A stretch of 64,000 bases of DNA from Fulvia fulva (Eukaryota; Ascomycota; Dothideomycetes; Mycosphaerellales; Mycosphaerellaceae). The position numbers and the translations under genes are program-made. Where the stretch lies: positions 4,836,001 through 4,900,000 of the forward strand of contig NC_063012.1 in assembly GCF_020509005.1 (NCBI RefSeq), written 5' to 3'. Below the pieces are notes generated by a model. That model was given only the letters and a program-made list of their open reading frames with translations. It searched no databases and was not told where the DNA came from. This document shows, one piece after another, positions 1 through 10,991 of the stretch (positions are counted from its first letter, which is position 1; the number at the start of each line of letters is the position of its first letter).

Positions 1-3000
1 GAGGGTAGTGTTACGGCCGCTCCGTAAGTAAAGGATTCGAATCTGATTACGTGACCCCATGTCACGTGACCCGGATGACTAAGCTCGGCCCGATACCGAC
101 GCCCGATACCTCGGCCTTTAAGTATAGGCCTCGTTCTTAAACTCTCTTCTCTCTTTAGCTATTGACTTCGTTAATACTATACCCTTATACTCTTGTACTA
201 TAGTCTCGTAATATAGCTAGTTTCTTTTCGAATAATAGTTTAGCGGTTCGCGAGCGTTCCTTTATAATTATATTAGAGGTTATAGTCTAGACAAAATCTC
301 TATTATCGTCTCCTTTAACAGTAGCTTAATACGCTAGTTAGGTCTTTAGGATAGGTTCGAAGGTCTGCTTAGTAATTACCGATTCCTACTTATCGTTAAT
401 ACTCTATACCTAGACTAGCTCGCTATCCTATAGGTAATACTCCTTATAGTACTCCGAGTTTAGGGTTATAGTACCTAACGTAAAGTAGATACCTAGCTAG
501 TGTTTATTATACTAGGGCCTACCTAGCACAATATGATACTCTAGATATATAACCTAGAAGGTTCTAGTCTCCTTATAACTACTACCGAGTATAAGTTCTA
601 GACTTATACGGTATTCTATTATTTCCGCGGCTATCGAGCCGTTTACTAACCTAAGGGCTAGTAGGTTATTAAGCTTAATTAAGGGCAGATCGTGTTTTTA
701 CGTATAGGAGAAGTCGATATACTTAGAATTAGTACCGTTATTAAGGAAAGTAAATGCATTTTACCTATTAGCTATCCCTAGTATTACGAGGTATAAGCCG
801 ATAATAGGGTTATATTCTATTTCTACTATCCTAAGAATATATAATAATAGCTTAAGCCCTTCGGGTAGCTTTACTAGTAGTACCTCTTCGTTATATCTTA
901 TATTCTCCTTTTTATGTCTACTAGTTATTACGCTTAAGTAGTAGACTAGGTATTTTCCGCCGGTAGTATAACGGTAGTACCGCTAGCGTTAGTACCTAGA
1001 CGTACTAGTATCTCGTACTCGAATAGCTCGTAAGTACGCTACTATAGGCGGTGACCGGGCTTACGACACTTCTTATAGAGGCTCTTACGTATATAGCGAG
1101 TGTTCTTAGCTTCGTCTATAGTCTTACTAAGGCTACTCTTAGATAGTTTAGGTCGGGTAGACTAAGCCTTACGGGTCGGCTTGTTAGAGCCTAAACCTAC
1201 TAGCTTATTATCCTTATTGTCCTTGTTACCGTCCTTCTTATCGTTCTTTAGCTTCTCGGAGCGTAGGTAGAGAGCGTCGAGGATCCTAAAGTCCTTATCT
1301 ACCTAATAGAGATTATCGATTATCTCTTATAACGATTCGGGACGGAAGTTCAGATACTTATTAAGATAGCGGACAGTTAGCTTACGTTATAGGTTGTCTA
1401 TTATATCTTTACCCTTAAGGCCTAGGATGTTAGTATTCTAGCGCTACTTAGGGAAGAAGGTCTAGAAGCTATCCTTATTGTCTATCTTAAGGTTAGTTAG
1501 GCAATTACGAGCCCTACTAATTAGGTTACGGTCTCCGTATCGCTTAGCGAGTTCCTTAATAAGGTCGTTAATGCCCTTATACGTCTTCTTACTACTAGTT
1601 AGGCTACCCGAGATAGTAGGGATCTTTAGTCTAACTAGTTCCTAAGTATTACCTAGTAAGGCTAGTAAGTCGTATACGAACTTAAGTACTACCTTCTTAT
1701 TACGAAAGACCGTATAGTCGATAATAGTCTCTAACTCGGAGAAGAACTTCTTAAGGGAGGGTCTAGATAGCTTACTATTAAATAGGTACGAGTTACGTAG
1801 TAGTAGAAGACGGCGGATCACACAAAAGACGAAGAAGGACCTAATAGGATAGCGTGTATCTATATATAGTATCGCCGGTGTTAGTATAGGTAGATACTAG
1901 GTGTCCGGATGTTTACTAGCCTATAGGCTAGCAAACCCTAGTCACGTGATCTAGTCACATGACACACCTACACCTATATACTTGTCCTACGGCCTATATG
2001 TTCTTAATACTTACTATCGATAGTATCGACGAACTTCTCTAGCTTATCTATACTACGCTAAGTCTTAAAGGGCTAGCTAAGGTCTAGATTATACTTAACT
2101 AGAGACTCGAAGTCGTAGACTAGCTTCTTCTTCTTAGAAGAGCGGCGATAAGTACGAGTATCGCTATCCGACTCTAAGTCCTCCTCTAACTCCTTAGATA
2201 ATAGATCGGAGTCGTTACTATTATCCTTACGTATAGACTTCTTAGCCTTCTTTCTAGTAGTACGGCGAGCTACCTTATCCTCCTCGTCCTTATTACTAGC
2301 TCTATTATTATCCTTATTATTATCCTTAGATAGGGTTTGGCCGCTCTATAGGGCACGACGCTATAATATAGCGCGAGATAGTAAGGATCGTACTCGAGAG
2401 CGGCCTCGGCGGTCTTCGAGTTACTTCTTAAGATTATCTACCTAAGTCTACTACGACTTATTAAGCTACTTAATATCGTTCTAGTAGGTTTAAGCTTCTG
2501 TCTTATATATATCGAGATCGAATTCCAGGGTCTTAATCTTCGAGTTATTATTAGATAACTACTAAAGTGCCTCCTTAGCTTACTTCTTTAGAGTGTCGTT
2601 CTTCGTAGTAAGTATACTAATCTCTACGGATATTACTATATTCAATAATACCTTAGGTCGGGCCTTTAGGTTATCGAGTTCCTACTAAACCTAGACAAGC
2701 TATTACTTAGCCTAATCTATTTCTCCTCGTGCCGTACTAAGGTCCTTCTAATAAGCGTCGCGGTACTTAGTAGTATTATCCTTCTATACCTTTAGCGTAT
2801 CGCGGTCCTTAACTAGAGTATCGTATTTATTACGTATCTATTAGTCGTAACTCTTCTATCTCCTAAGCTCTTACCCTACTTTACCTAACTACTCGTAGAG
2901 GATAGTCGCTATCTATATTACGTTCCTATACTCTTACTTAGCGTATCGTAGGATAAAGTAGATAGCCGCGGCGGTCTCGGGCTCTACTAGGAGCTTAACG

Positions 3001-3670
3001 AGCTAGTCGATATCGAGTTAAAAGAGGTCGTTCGCGGGAATTCGGAGGGTTTTCGCGACTTATTATATATCCTCGCCCTTACCTTCCTCGGTCGCGCCGT
3101 CGTCGTCGTAGTCGACTACCGCTAGAGTAACGCCGTTCTCGTCTTAGATCTCGTCGTTATCTAGAAGGTCGTACAAGTTGAACTTACTAAGTAGGTTAGT
3201 AACTAGGCGCTATAAGTTCTCGAGTTTCTACTATATAGCGTCGTCGGTAGTCTACTACTACTCTTACGTTTGTCCTTAAGTCTATATATTAAATATAGAC
3301 TCGCGCTATACTACTAGTCGTATAGCTAGTAGCGAGCCTCGCTATCCTTAGGGTCGTACTATATTAGGTGCTACTTAGCCTATAGTAGTCTCTTATACCG
3401 AGTCGCGCGTTTTTTAGCGTACGCCGTAATCTCTTATTACGGTTATTATTAATAATCTACGCTCTTATAGATCCCGTCGTAGCTCTTCTACGGATATAGA
3501 GACCTAGCTAAGTATAACGGTTTATAGTCGTGTTAATATAAAGTAGCTAGGTACGTAGGAAAGAGGAGCGCGAGGTACGCCGAGGCTATATATAAGCCGA
3601 GGTACTACGCTAGTACGCGCGGTTACGTAACCTACTTACTAGCTAGACATTTACTAGGCCTAGGGCCGTG
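1..3670 (-). mobile_element. RIP-degraded Ty3-like LTR retrotransposon relic (LTR, Gag, aspartic protease)
   Basis: Read on the minus strand, stop-punctuated frames run in retroelement order. An LTR-like promoter at about 3540-3660 comes first, then a long coiled-coil Gag N-terminus (about 3200-2450) and a Lys/Asp-rich linker (about 2340-2100). A gag core follows (about 1830-1260), ending in a zinc-knuckle remnant near 1080 (CRKPGH). A protease-like domain lies at about 800-440, with IVLGRP near its end. Nearly all stops are TAG or TAA where Gln or Trp would be expected, and CA/TG dinucleotides are strongly depleted, as RIP predicts. No reverse transcriptase is seen before the window edge. 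The stretch around 1870-2040 does not read as Gag and may be an insertion. The architecture parallels the intact chromoviruses at 33-49 kb, so it is probably an old relative. Exact edges are uncertain. Confidence 0.7.
3540..3660 (-). repeat. LTR promoter remnant of the left relic
   Basis: The stretch GAAAGAGGAGCGCGAGG followed by a TATATATA box matches the promoter core of the intact chromovirus LTRs in the same relative order and orientation (TATA, then the CTCGCGCTCCTCTTTC segment in sense). This marks it as an LTR of a related family and fixes the relic's orientation as minus strand. Outer ends were not resolved. Confidence 0.55.
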
Positions 3671-3674
3671 ATAG

Positions 3675-4533
3675 TACGCCTCGTACTTACTCTAGCTATT
3701 AGATATAGGTTACTATTTGCCTTTAAAGAAGGTATACGGTACTTAGCTCTCGGGCTTAGTACGCTAGCGTATTACTTATATCGATAAAGTAGAGTTCCTA
3801 CGCGCCTTCCGGGTAGCCTATAACGCTATATTTAGATAGGAGAACATCCTATCTAGCTTTAGAGGCGCTAGTTTAGTTCTATTTAATCTATAGGTAGTAA
3901 TAGACAAGCTTAATATTAAGCTACGTACGCTAACCCCTCTAGCTCCGGACTCTACCCCTTAGGAGTCGAAGATACTACGAACTATAAAAGAATTCGACTC
4001 TTAATCGATACTAGTAATGAACAAAATGCGTGCCCGGGTAGGTTTATCGCTAAACTCGTTATAGGAAGGGGTGTATTAGCTTATAAAAGGGAGTAGAGGA
4101 ATAGCGTATTAGATAGCTCTTATATAAAGCGAGATTAGTAAGCTATATAAGTCTAACAAGGCCCTTATATAGTAGAAAGTACGAAAGCGTAAGTATATTT
4201 AGTCTAGAGGGTCTCTAACCTTTAATAAGGCGTCGTAATTAATACCTCTAAAGGATACTAGGAGGTAGGAAGTAAGTAGAGAGTCGCTAGATAGTATTTG
4301 GCTAGTACTAAGGCTACGACGCTATAAGCGATATAGCGAGTCGGGGTATAATATACGTACCTATTAAGTAGACTTACTAGATAGCGAAGAATCTAAAGAG
4401 GAATTGTCCTCCTAGTAACAATTCTATAGAATGTCGTCGTATTAAGATACCGTCGTAATTAAAGTAGAAGTAGTATAGTTCTTAGTAAAAGTAGCCCGCT
4501 TAGTAGTATAGCCCGCTCGGTAGTAAAGTACGT
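3675..4533 (+). mobile_element. 5'-truncated, RIP-degraded Fot1/pogo-type DNA transposon
   Basis: This segment aligns with the right half of the full Fot1-like copy at 60239-62121. It begins in the last catalytic region of the transposase (a degenerate LLQLLDVG block followed by SPLKK) and runs through the C-terminus to the right terminal inverted repeat. The terminus reads ..GGTAGTAAAGTACGT and is followed by TA (4534-4535), the expected target dinucleotide. It carries two copies of the GCCCGCTCGGTAGTATA-type subterminal repeat, one mutated. The left half is missing and the segment abuts the LTR relic directly, so it was truncated by deletion or rearrangement. Multiple TAG stops replace Trp/Gln codons, so it is non-functional. 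Confidence 0.8.
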
Positions 4534-4800
4534 TATAAATTATCCGATTAGTATCTAATATATCTTAGTTAGCTATGAAATTGCTATATATCTATAGAAA
4601 CTACTAGTAGAGCTAAAATCTACTAAATATTACCATTTTTATTACCTAAGTAACTACTTAAGTTATAGAATCTCTAAGTAACGTAACGAGGTAATCGTAA
4701 TAGAATCTCTACGTAATCGTAATTATAACGTAACGCTTGGCATAGTAATTTCCGTTACGTTACGAAATCGTAACGTAATCTAAGTAATTACGAAGGTTTG
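4534..4800. repeat. AT-rich degenerate repeat at the edge of the RIP block
   Basis: The DNA is built of variants of GTAACGTAA and TAATCGTAA, with no coding potential. It contains an 11-bp inverted repeat with a 2-nt centre (TTACGTTACGA/AA/TCGTAACGTAA) at 4755-4778. Composition changes abruptly at about 4797-4805, where CA/TG-containing ordinary DNA starts. It could be a transposon terminus. No family was recognised. Confidence 0.5.
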
Positions 4801-5388
4801 CTTATCTGTGGTCAGGACGTTATCACGTTAGAAGTGTGGGAATTTATTGTACGGGCTCATATAGGGTGTTTCAAAAGCAGGTTGTGTATTGCATGTGTCT
4901 ATCTAGAATGGACAAGTGTTGCTCTTGAAGAGGCTGCAGGTGACTAATCAGTCACCTGATTCTTAGCGTACGTGGCCTCAAGTTTTGATGATGGGATGTT
5001 GCCCATGTGCACGCTCGGATCGCGACAGACGTTTGCGTTGGGCTCAGGCCCTGTTAGGAGCTAACCACGACGAGGTAAGTTCTTATTGGTAAGCCTTAGG
5101 GACCGAGCAGCGAATGTGCGCCTCCAAATTGGACTACGTTACATGTATGTACCCACTTCTACACCAACAGATTCCGTACAGACATCATTCGTTGCTTGGC
5201 CCAAACCGAACCTAGACTTCCGCTCTTCGCCAGCACTGCAGCCAGCATCAAGGCCCGGCAGATCATGATCAGGGCTCGATTCGATTGCGCAAAGAGGCGG
5301 CTCGGATGACATCTGTCCTACGTCTACTTATTATTCCTCCTGGTCGTCATGTCACTCAATCTGTGTGCTGCCTGTCTGTCGAGCAAGC
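4801..5388. other. Intergenic region between repeat block and first gene
   Basis: Non-RIP DNA with normal CA/TG frequency. No convincing gene or RNA was seen. It probably holds the promoter of the Zn2Cys6 gene that follows. Confidence 0.5.
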
Positions 5389-6882
5389 ATGGATGGACAC
5401 GGCGCAATCCTCGTGACCTCTAGTCTACGCTCCCCCAGAAACGAGCGAAGCACAAAAAGTCCCAGGACTGGCTGTGCGACATGCAAGACACGGCACATTC
5501 GTTGTGACGAAGCATCTCCAGACTGTGACCACTGCACTCGTATTGGACTGCAATGCCCTGGGTAGGTCACGCCAGCAAAAATCACGAGAAACAGACAGCA
5601 ATCATTCCGTGCCTTCCTCGGCCCGCCGATCACGGTGCAGATGAGACGTGCTGGACAGGACTACCATTTCTTCTGCCTGGAGACGATTCCGCTGTGTAAG
5701 AGACACTATCCGGACCCTGGCCTGCTCGCATTACTGCTTCGCGTCGCAGAGACGTCGACTGCATTAAGAGCATGCTGCACGGCTCTAGCTTCACTACACC
5801 ATTGTCATGAGGCAAAGGCCGGGAAACTTGGATCTACTCTGCTTCAGAGTCTGAAAAACGTCAACAAAGCTTATGGCTTTGCCTTAACCGAGCTGCAGCG
5901 TGGTGTCCGCAATGGCTCGGCCTCTCTCACAGAACTGGCCCTGGCTTGCATTGTCATGGCTACATTCGAGTCTCTGCGCGACAAATCGCAGGAAATGCTG
6001 GTCCATCTTCGCATCGGCCTGAGGATCTGCCAAGACGCAAACTCTGGAACCATCGACGAGTCGATACTGTGGACCTTGAGCCGCCAGGGCTACTTGCATG
6101 CACTCCATGGTCGACCGCGGGTTTGTTCTGCGCCGGAAGTGTGCACTTTAGACCCGCCTCTGATCATGCATTCTCGGCCAACCTTCGAGACGCTTGAAGA
6201 TGCGAGCAACAGACTTTCTGATTTGTCACGGTCTGTCTTGCAATACATTCTCATGATCGACCGGCATGCTTTCGCGAGCGAGTTGGACCGTTGCTGTGGG
6301 CAAGCGAAGCTACAGGTCGACTTCTCTTCATGGCAGCGGGGAATGGAACTTCTAGGTCACGATACTATTGCTCCATCTCATCCTCCTCATGCAAGTTCTT
6401 GCCATTTACTGGCACGTTTCTGGTCGCAATGGACTTTCTTGGCGGTCTACGCCGGAGATCGTCAGTGGTGTGCCTATGACGACTATAGCAACCTCTTCAA
6501 GCGAATCGTATCCTTTATGGACCACAGCTTGGTGGCCACTAACGACGACGCGCCGGCAATCTTCGCTCTTGCTAGCGGGAGCATCGCAGTGCTGTTCAAC
6601 GTTGTTTTAGCATGTCGCGTCTTGGAAATTCGCAAGCATGCGCTTTGTCTGCTGCGAAAGTGCCCGCAGCACGAGGGCGCTTGGAACTCGGAGCTTATGT
6701 TCAAAGTCGGCACACTGGTCATTAACTTCGAGGAAGGTCACCGAGAGAGTGGCCAGATTCCAGAGGAAGGCAGGGTGCAGCAATTGCAATTCGATAAAAT
6801 TGAGGGTGACGATGTAGTGGTCCTCATCACGCGAAGCTCAGAGTCTACCACCAGGACTGTTGTACCGTTCGCGGAGCTGTAA
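5389..6882 (+). CDS. Zn2Cys6 fungal transcription factor, possibly interrupted
   Basis: The N-terminus holds a complete Zn2Cys6 binuclear cluster (CATCKTRHIRC, then C-x6-C-x2-C-x6-C ending at LQCPG), the DNA-binding motif of Gal4-type fungal regulators. A long helical regulatory region of about 415 codons follows. ATG at 5389 is the first Met upstream of the cluster. The two halves are in the same frame but separated by TAG at 5563-5565. The TAG lies inside GTAGGT, so an intron is possible, but the nearest good CAG acceptor (5640) would shift the frame. A 84-nt intron ending at an AG at 5645 or a genuine premature stop would both fit. The gene sits beside two broken catabolic genes and may have regulated them. 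Targets are unknown. Confidence 0.7.
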
Positions 6883-6909
6883 CATTCATTCGCCCTTGAA
6901 CAGTCATTC

Positions 6910-9011
6910 CTACCAGCAAAGCTCGATGTGATGCAGCCCACCTCTCACATCTGGAAGACGCAGATACGGCTCGCCACGCCTCTCCACGGCTACAATCTTT
7001 CCGTCAACTTCCAACCTCACATCTCCATCCTCACAAATGACCGATAAGGGCACATACACTGTCCCCGTCAAACCGTCCGGCACCCTCGTCGTCGCCCTCC
7101 ATCACCTCTCGCAGACCTCCCAATCCGCTTCAAACATCCCATCTTCGGTCCTATATCCACCTCTCACCTGGCCAATTCCCGACCCAGACACAACAGGCCT
7201 AAAACTCCAAATTTCCTTCCCTGGCCATCACATCAATCTTACTCGCCTTCAACCCCACCACCTCTGTCAGAAGCGAATACACTGGCCCTGTACTCCACGC
7301 ATGCGCATGACTCACAAAGCTCTCCGCACCAGGGTAACACCCATACATCAACGACCCATCGGCATCATAGCCTTCGATTGTACTGCAGTTGCTGAAAGCG
7401 CGGAGCATGTATCTCCACTGCGTCTTGATGAGGTTCAGGGCCGCGGAGGCGTTACCTTCTGCTGTGGCGAAGTGGGAGAATATTTCTTGACATCCAATGA
7501 AAGGAGAGATCGAGGAGGGGAGCTCTGGGGCTGGGGCGCCGAATGGAGTGAGGCGGAAGGCGAGGGTGGTGGAGATGAGGTGAGATTGGTAGGAGGTGGC
7601 GGTGAGATTTTGGGTTATGGCCAGGACGTTGCCGTCTTGAGGGTGGATGGTTGAGCCGGAGGAGGTCGTATTATCTCTGAAGAGGTTGGCGGACTGGTCG
7701 AAGAGGAGTGCTTGGGTTGATGTTTTCAGCTTTTGCGCTGTGGAAGACCAAGTGGCAGCGTCTGCCTGTTCAATCCCGAGGTCTGGAGCGAGAGTTGCCA
7801 TTTTTGTCAATGCGCCGTAAAGGAGGGCATTGAGGGTAATGTTCAGTCCCCCTTGACCAATTCGGGCCCAGTCTAGGATGCGGGTGCCGTTCATGGGGGC
7901 TGTTGAGTTGTCGACGAAGTGAAGTGCAGCTCCGAGGCCAACAACCATCTGTTGTAAGTACTGCACAGCCCCACGCGACGTCGCCGCTGACCAGAACATA
8001 CTCGCAGAACCCGATAATGGCGTACAAGTGGTAGGTATCGGAGCCATAGGCGCTCAAGCCGTTTGCAGAGAATCGTCAGTAATCTTCTCGTTGCGACGGG
8101 AAAAAGTGCGACCTTACATGACGACCCGTATGTGATGAGGAGATCGCCGAGGGGCGATCCAGTGTATGGGAAGTACCCGTAAGTCGGAGACGACTGATTC
8201 CTGTCCTGAAGTATGATGGTTTCTTGCAGTGCATTGCGATTCGATCGAAGGTTGTCGTAGTTCTGCGAGACCAATGCAGATCTGAGTGCGACCACAATGT
8301 CGCCTGACCAAGGGTTCCGGTCCCGTTTTGCGCCGTCGCTCAGGAAGATCTCCGTGCTGGATAGATTTTGAGCGACCGCATCCTGAGACCAGCCTCCGCC
8401 CAGAGCGATATAGAGATGCTGCACAGAGTTATTGGCAGCTACGGTGCAGAGCTGCAGAGTGTGTGCGCCTGCGTCCCAGATCTGGTTAGTAGAGGATCGG
8501 AGCTGTGGAAGTAGCCGGTGTATTGGGCCAGCTCTGCTGCAGGCACATTGGGAGAGGCGATGTAGTACAGGTTATTGAATCTGATGGACACGGTGGTGTC
8601 GGGGTCCGTGTCGTGACTGAGAGACAGCGTCAGGTAGCGGAAACTGCCTCTGCCCCACTTGGCTGGTACCTCATAGTGCCCTTCGAAATGCGGAAGAAAG
8701 ACGGTCCCATCAGCAGTTGAGAAGTACGTACTGTTGTCCGACGCCTCCCCAACGAAGAGCTTTGATTCTGTGTACGCGAGGCCAAGTCCCTGGCAACCGT
8801 TCCTGCACGTGAGGCTAGGCAGACCTGTACTGTTGCACGAGGTCCCAGAGCAAGATATGTCAGAGAAGTCGAACGACGGTATTCCTGCAACCATCTGCCC
8901 GAAGTCCCAGGTCGTCGACGCTCCTGGTCCGCGAAGCTTGACAATGGCCAGAGCCGGATCCGAGGAGCGAGAGAGGGAGGTATCCCCGGCAGTGCGGTAT
9001 ATGCTACGTGC
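6910..9011 (-). pseudogene. GH78-type alpha-L-rhamnosidase, multiply frameshifted
   Basis: The conceptual product reads through GH78-like blocks: a TTWDFGQMVAGIP N-terminal sandwich region and an (alpha/alpha)6 catalytic core with ALGGGWSQDA, YGSDTYHLYAIIGF, ILDWARIGQGGLN and HAWSTGPVYSL. A C-terminal beta domain ends in GGLHHIELCW. Such enzymes release rhamnose from plant glycosides and are normally secreted. The frame changes by one base within contiguous conserved text near 8481-8490, in the C-run at 7969-7972 and near 7215-7225. TGA at 7102-7104 interrupts the C-terminal domain. A probable intron lies between about 8125 and 8050 but does not rejoin cleanly. No start ATG was found in the open N-terminal frame. 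The damage is indels, not RIP. Sequencing error is the alternative explanation. Family assignment is by motif recall, with moderate certainty. Confidence 0.75.
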
Positions 9012-9257
9012 TCAATGTATCCGTCGTATAATCCGACGAAGTCATCTGGAACATCCGAGGCTCATCATGCCACCAACATTCTTCGGAGCACATTGACCCA
9101 AGGGGCCCAGACCTATTACGTACTTTCAATGGCGAAAGTCTCAGACTTCCGGCCATGCGAATGAGCGACCGGACGTCAACTATATACTGGGCCCTATCGT
9201 GGCCTCAGCTAGCCTGGTTGTAAGTCAAAGACTCGAAGTCTCGTCTCACTGTAGATC
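9012..9257. promoter_or_regulatory. Shared divergent promoter region
   Basis: About 250 bp separates the divergent rhamnosidase and esterase relics. It contains a TATA-like ACTATATACT at about 9179-9188. Divergent placement suggests the pair was once co-regulated. No specific operator was recognised. Confidence 0.35.
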
Positions 9258-10991
9258 ACGAAGTCTACGGCATTTACGCTCCTACTTTCTGCTCTTTCGT
9301 CGAAGCCATTCACGCATACCGGCCCAACAGGAGCTCTGGGCGACAATCCTGTCATCGACTTAGGGTATGCGAAATACAGAGGTATTCGTAGCAATGGCAC
9401 AGGGTCCGTAGTGTGAACAATTTCAAGTTTCGATGAGCTGAAACGCTGAGACTCATGAGCAGAATCATCACCTGGTACGGTCTCCGCTACGCTGCACCCC
9501 CTACAGGCGTCAAGAGATGGCGAGCACCAAATCCAATCGCCCAATATGGAGGCTACAGGTCCTCTTGCCATACTCGATGCCTCGTCTCAAGGTCCAACTT
9601 GTTCCCGACTTGGCTGCTGCCAATAAGCACATCTATTGGCGGACAAGAAGACGGCCTCACTGTCGATGTTCTGGTACCTGACAAGCCAGCCGCATCTAAG
9701 TTGCCGGTCTTTGTCGAAATACACAGGGGCGGCTACACTACCGGTAGCGCTCCGACAACGCCTGGGTATGCAATGGTGAATCAATCAAAAGGTAACCTGA
9801 TCTTTGTGCAAGTTCAGTATCGCCTAGGAGCATTTGGCTTTCTGAACAGCCCGGAAGTCCGACAAGATGGCACGGCAAATGCTGGCCTTCTGGACCAACG
9901 TCTCGCCATGGATTGGGCTCAGAAGTATATTGCGAACTTTGGCGGTGATCCTCAGAGAGTCACTGTGCATGGTGGAAGTGCTGGTGGAGGCTCTGTCACG
10001 AATCAAATCATCTTAGATAGCGGTGCATCGAGGCCTCCCTTCAGATATGTTATTGCTGGTGAGCTGACAGATCGCAGCAGATTCATATCTGCGCTCAAAA
10101 CCTGCTGACGCTCGTCTAGAGTACCCCTGGTGGCAACCCTTTCACAATGAAACGATCATCAGCATACAATACAACGATCTGCTGGCGCACAGTGGATGTA
10201 CCAACTGGTCGTGCCTCCGCCAGTTGCCGAGCGACAAGCTCGCCAACGCCGCGCAAATGACCTATATGACAGATTACAATGGCCGCCCTCCCGTACATGG
10301 ACAAGTCTACGGCTACGGCGACTTCTACTACGGCCCGTCCGTCGACGGAGAGATCATTCAAGGCCGTCCATCGGTCGAGTTAGCAGCAGGCCGCTTCAGC
10401 AAAGTTCCACTGCTCACCAATCGCGAGACGTACGAAGGAGATCTTTTCACCAACCCGGCCATAATCACAACCTCGCAATCAATGTCCGACCTCGAGACCC
10501 TGTGGCAGCAAGCCACACCTCACTTCTTCTCGCGCCTCTTCAGCTAATACCCAACCTCAGACTACCCATCCGCTTTCGCCAGCACATCGGCAATCTTCGC
10601 AGACGCTTTTGTCAACTGCGGGACCCGGCAGCTGGCAGAATCCTTCACGAAAGCGGGTGTTCCGGCGTGGAAGCAGGTCTTCAACGCTGGCAGCCAGAAG
10701 CATGCTGCGACTGTGCCGTTCCTCTTTGGAGAGAATTCAGCGGGAGCACAAAGACCTTTGGCTAATGAGACGTTGGCGAGGATTACGAGAGATTGGTTTA
10801 TCTCGTTCGCAGTGCACTTGGATGTCAACGAGGAGTCGTTTAGTGGTGTGGCGAAGACGTATTGGCCGCGGTATGAGTGGGCGGGCACCGTGCTAGAGGT
10901 GAATGCCACGACGATGGCTTCGAGACGGGACGCAGATGATAGCGAGAGATGCAAGTATTTGAGGAGGCACGGGGCGGATGTCGTGGACTGA
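9258..10991 (+). pseudogene. Secreted type-B carboxylesterase, decayed
   Basis: The product matches type-B carboxylesterase/lipases: YGLRYAAPPTG near the N-terminus, GGDPQRVTVHGGSAGGGS (nucleophile Ser in G-x-S-x-G) and FYYGPSVDG. NRETYEGDLF is the acidic-residue region and HAATVPFLFG supplies the His region. A clean 61-nt intron at 10059-10119 (GTGAGC..CTGAC..CTAG) rebuilds a Glu codon. The gene is damaged. The secretion-signal frame begins with ACG at 9258-9260 where ATG is expected. About 20 codons around 9540-9600 are read only by shifting one base out and back. TAA at 10545-10547 interrupts the frame before YPTSDYPSAFA. Two normally conserved residues are altered (GESAGG to GGSAGG, EDCL to EDGL). 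An upstream intron with a GTCCGT donor near 9409 is likely. Confidence 0.8.
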
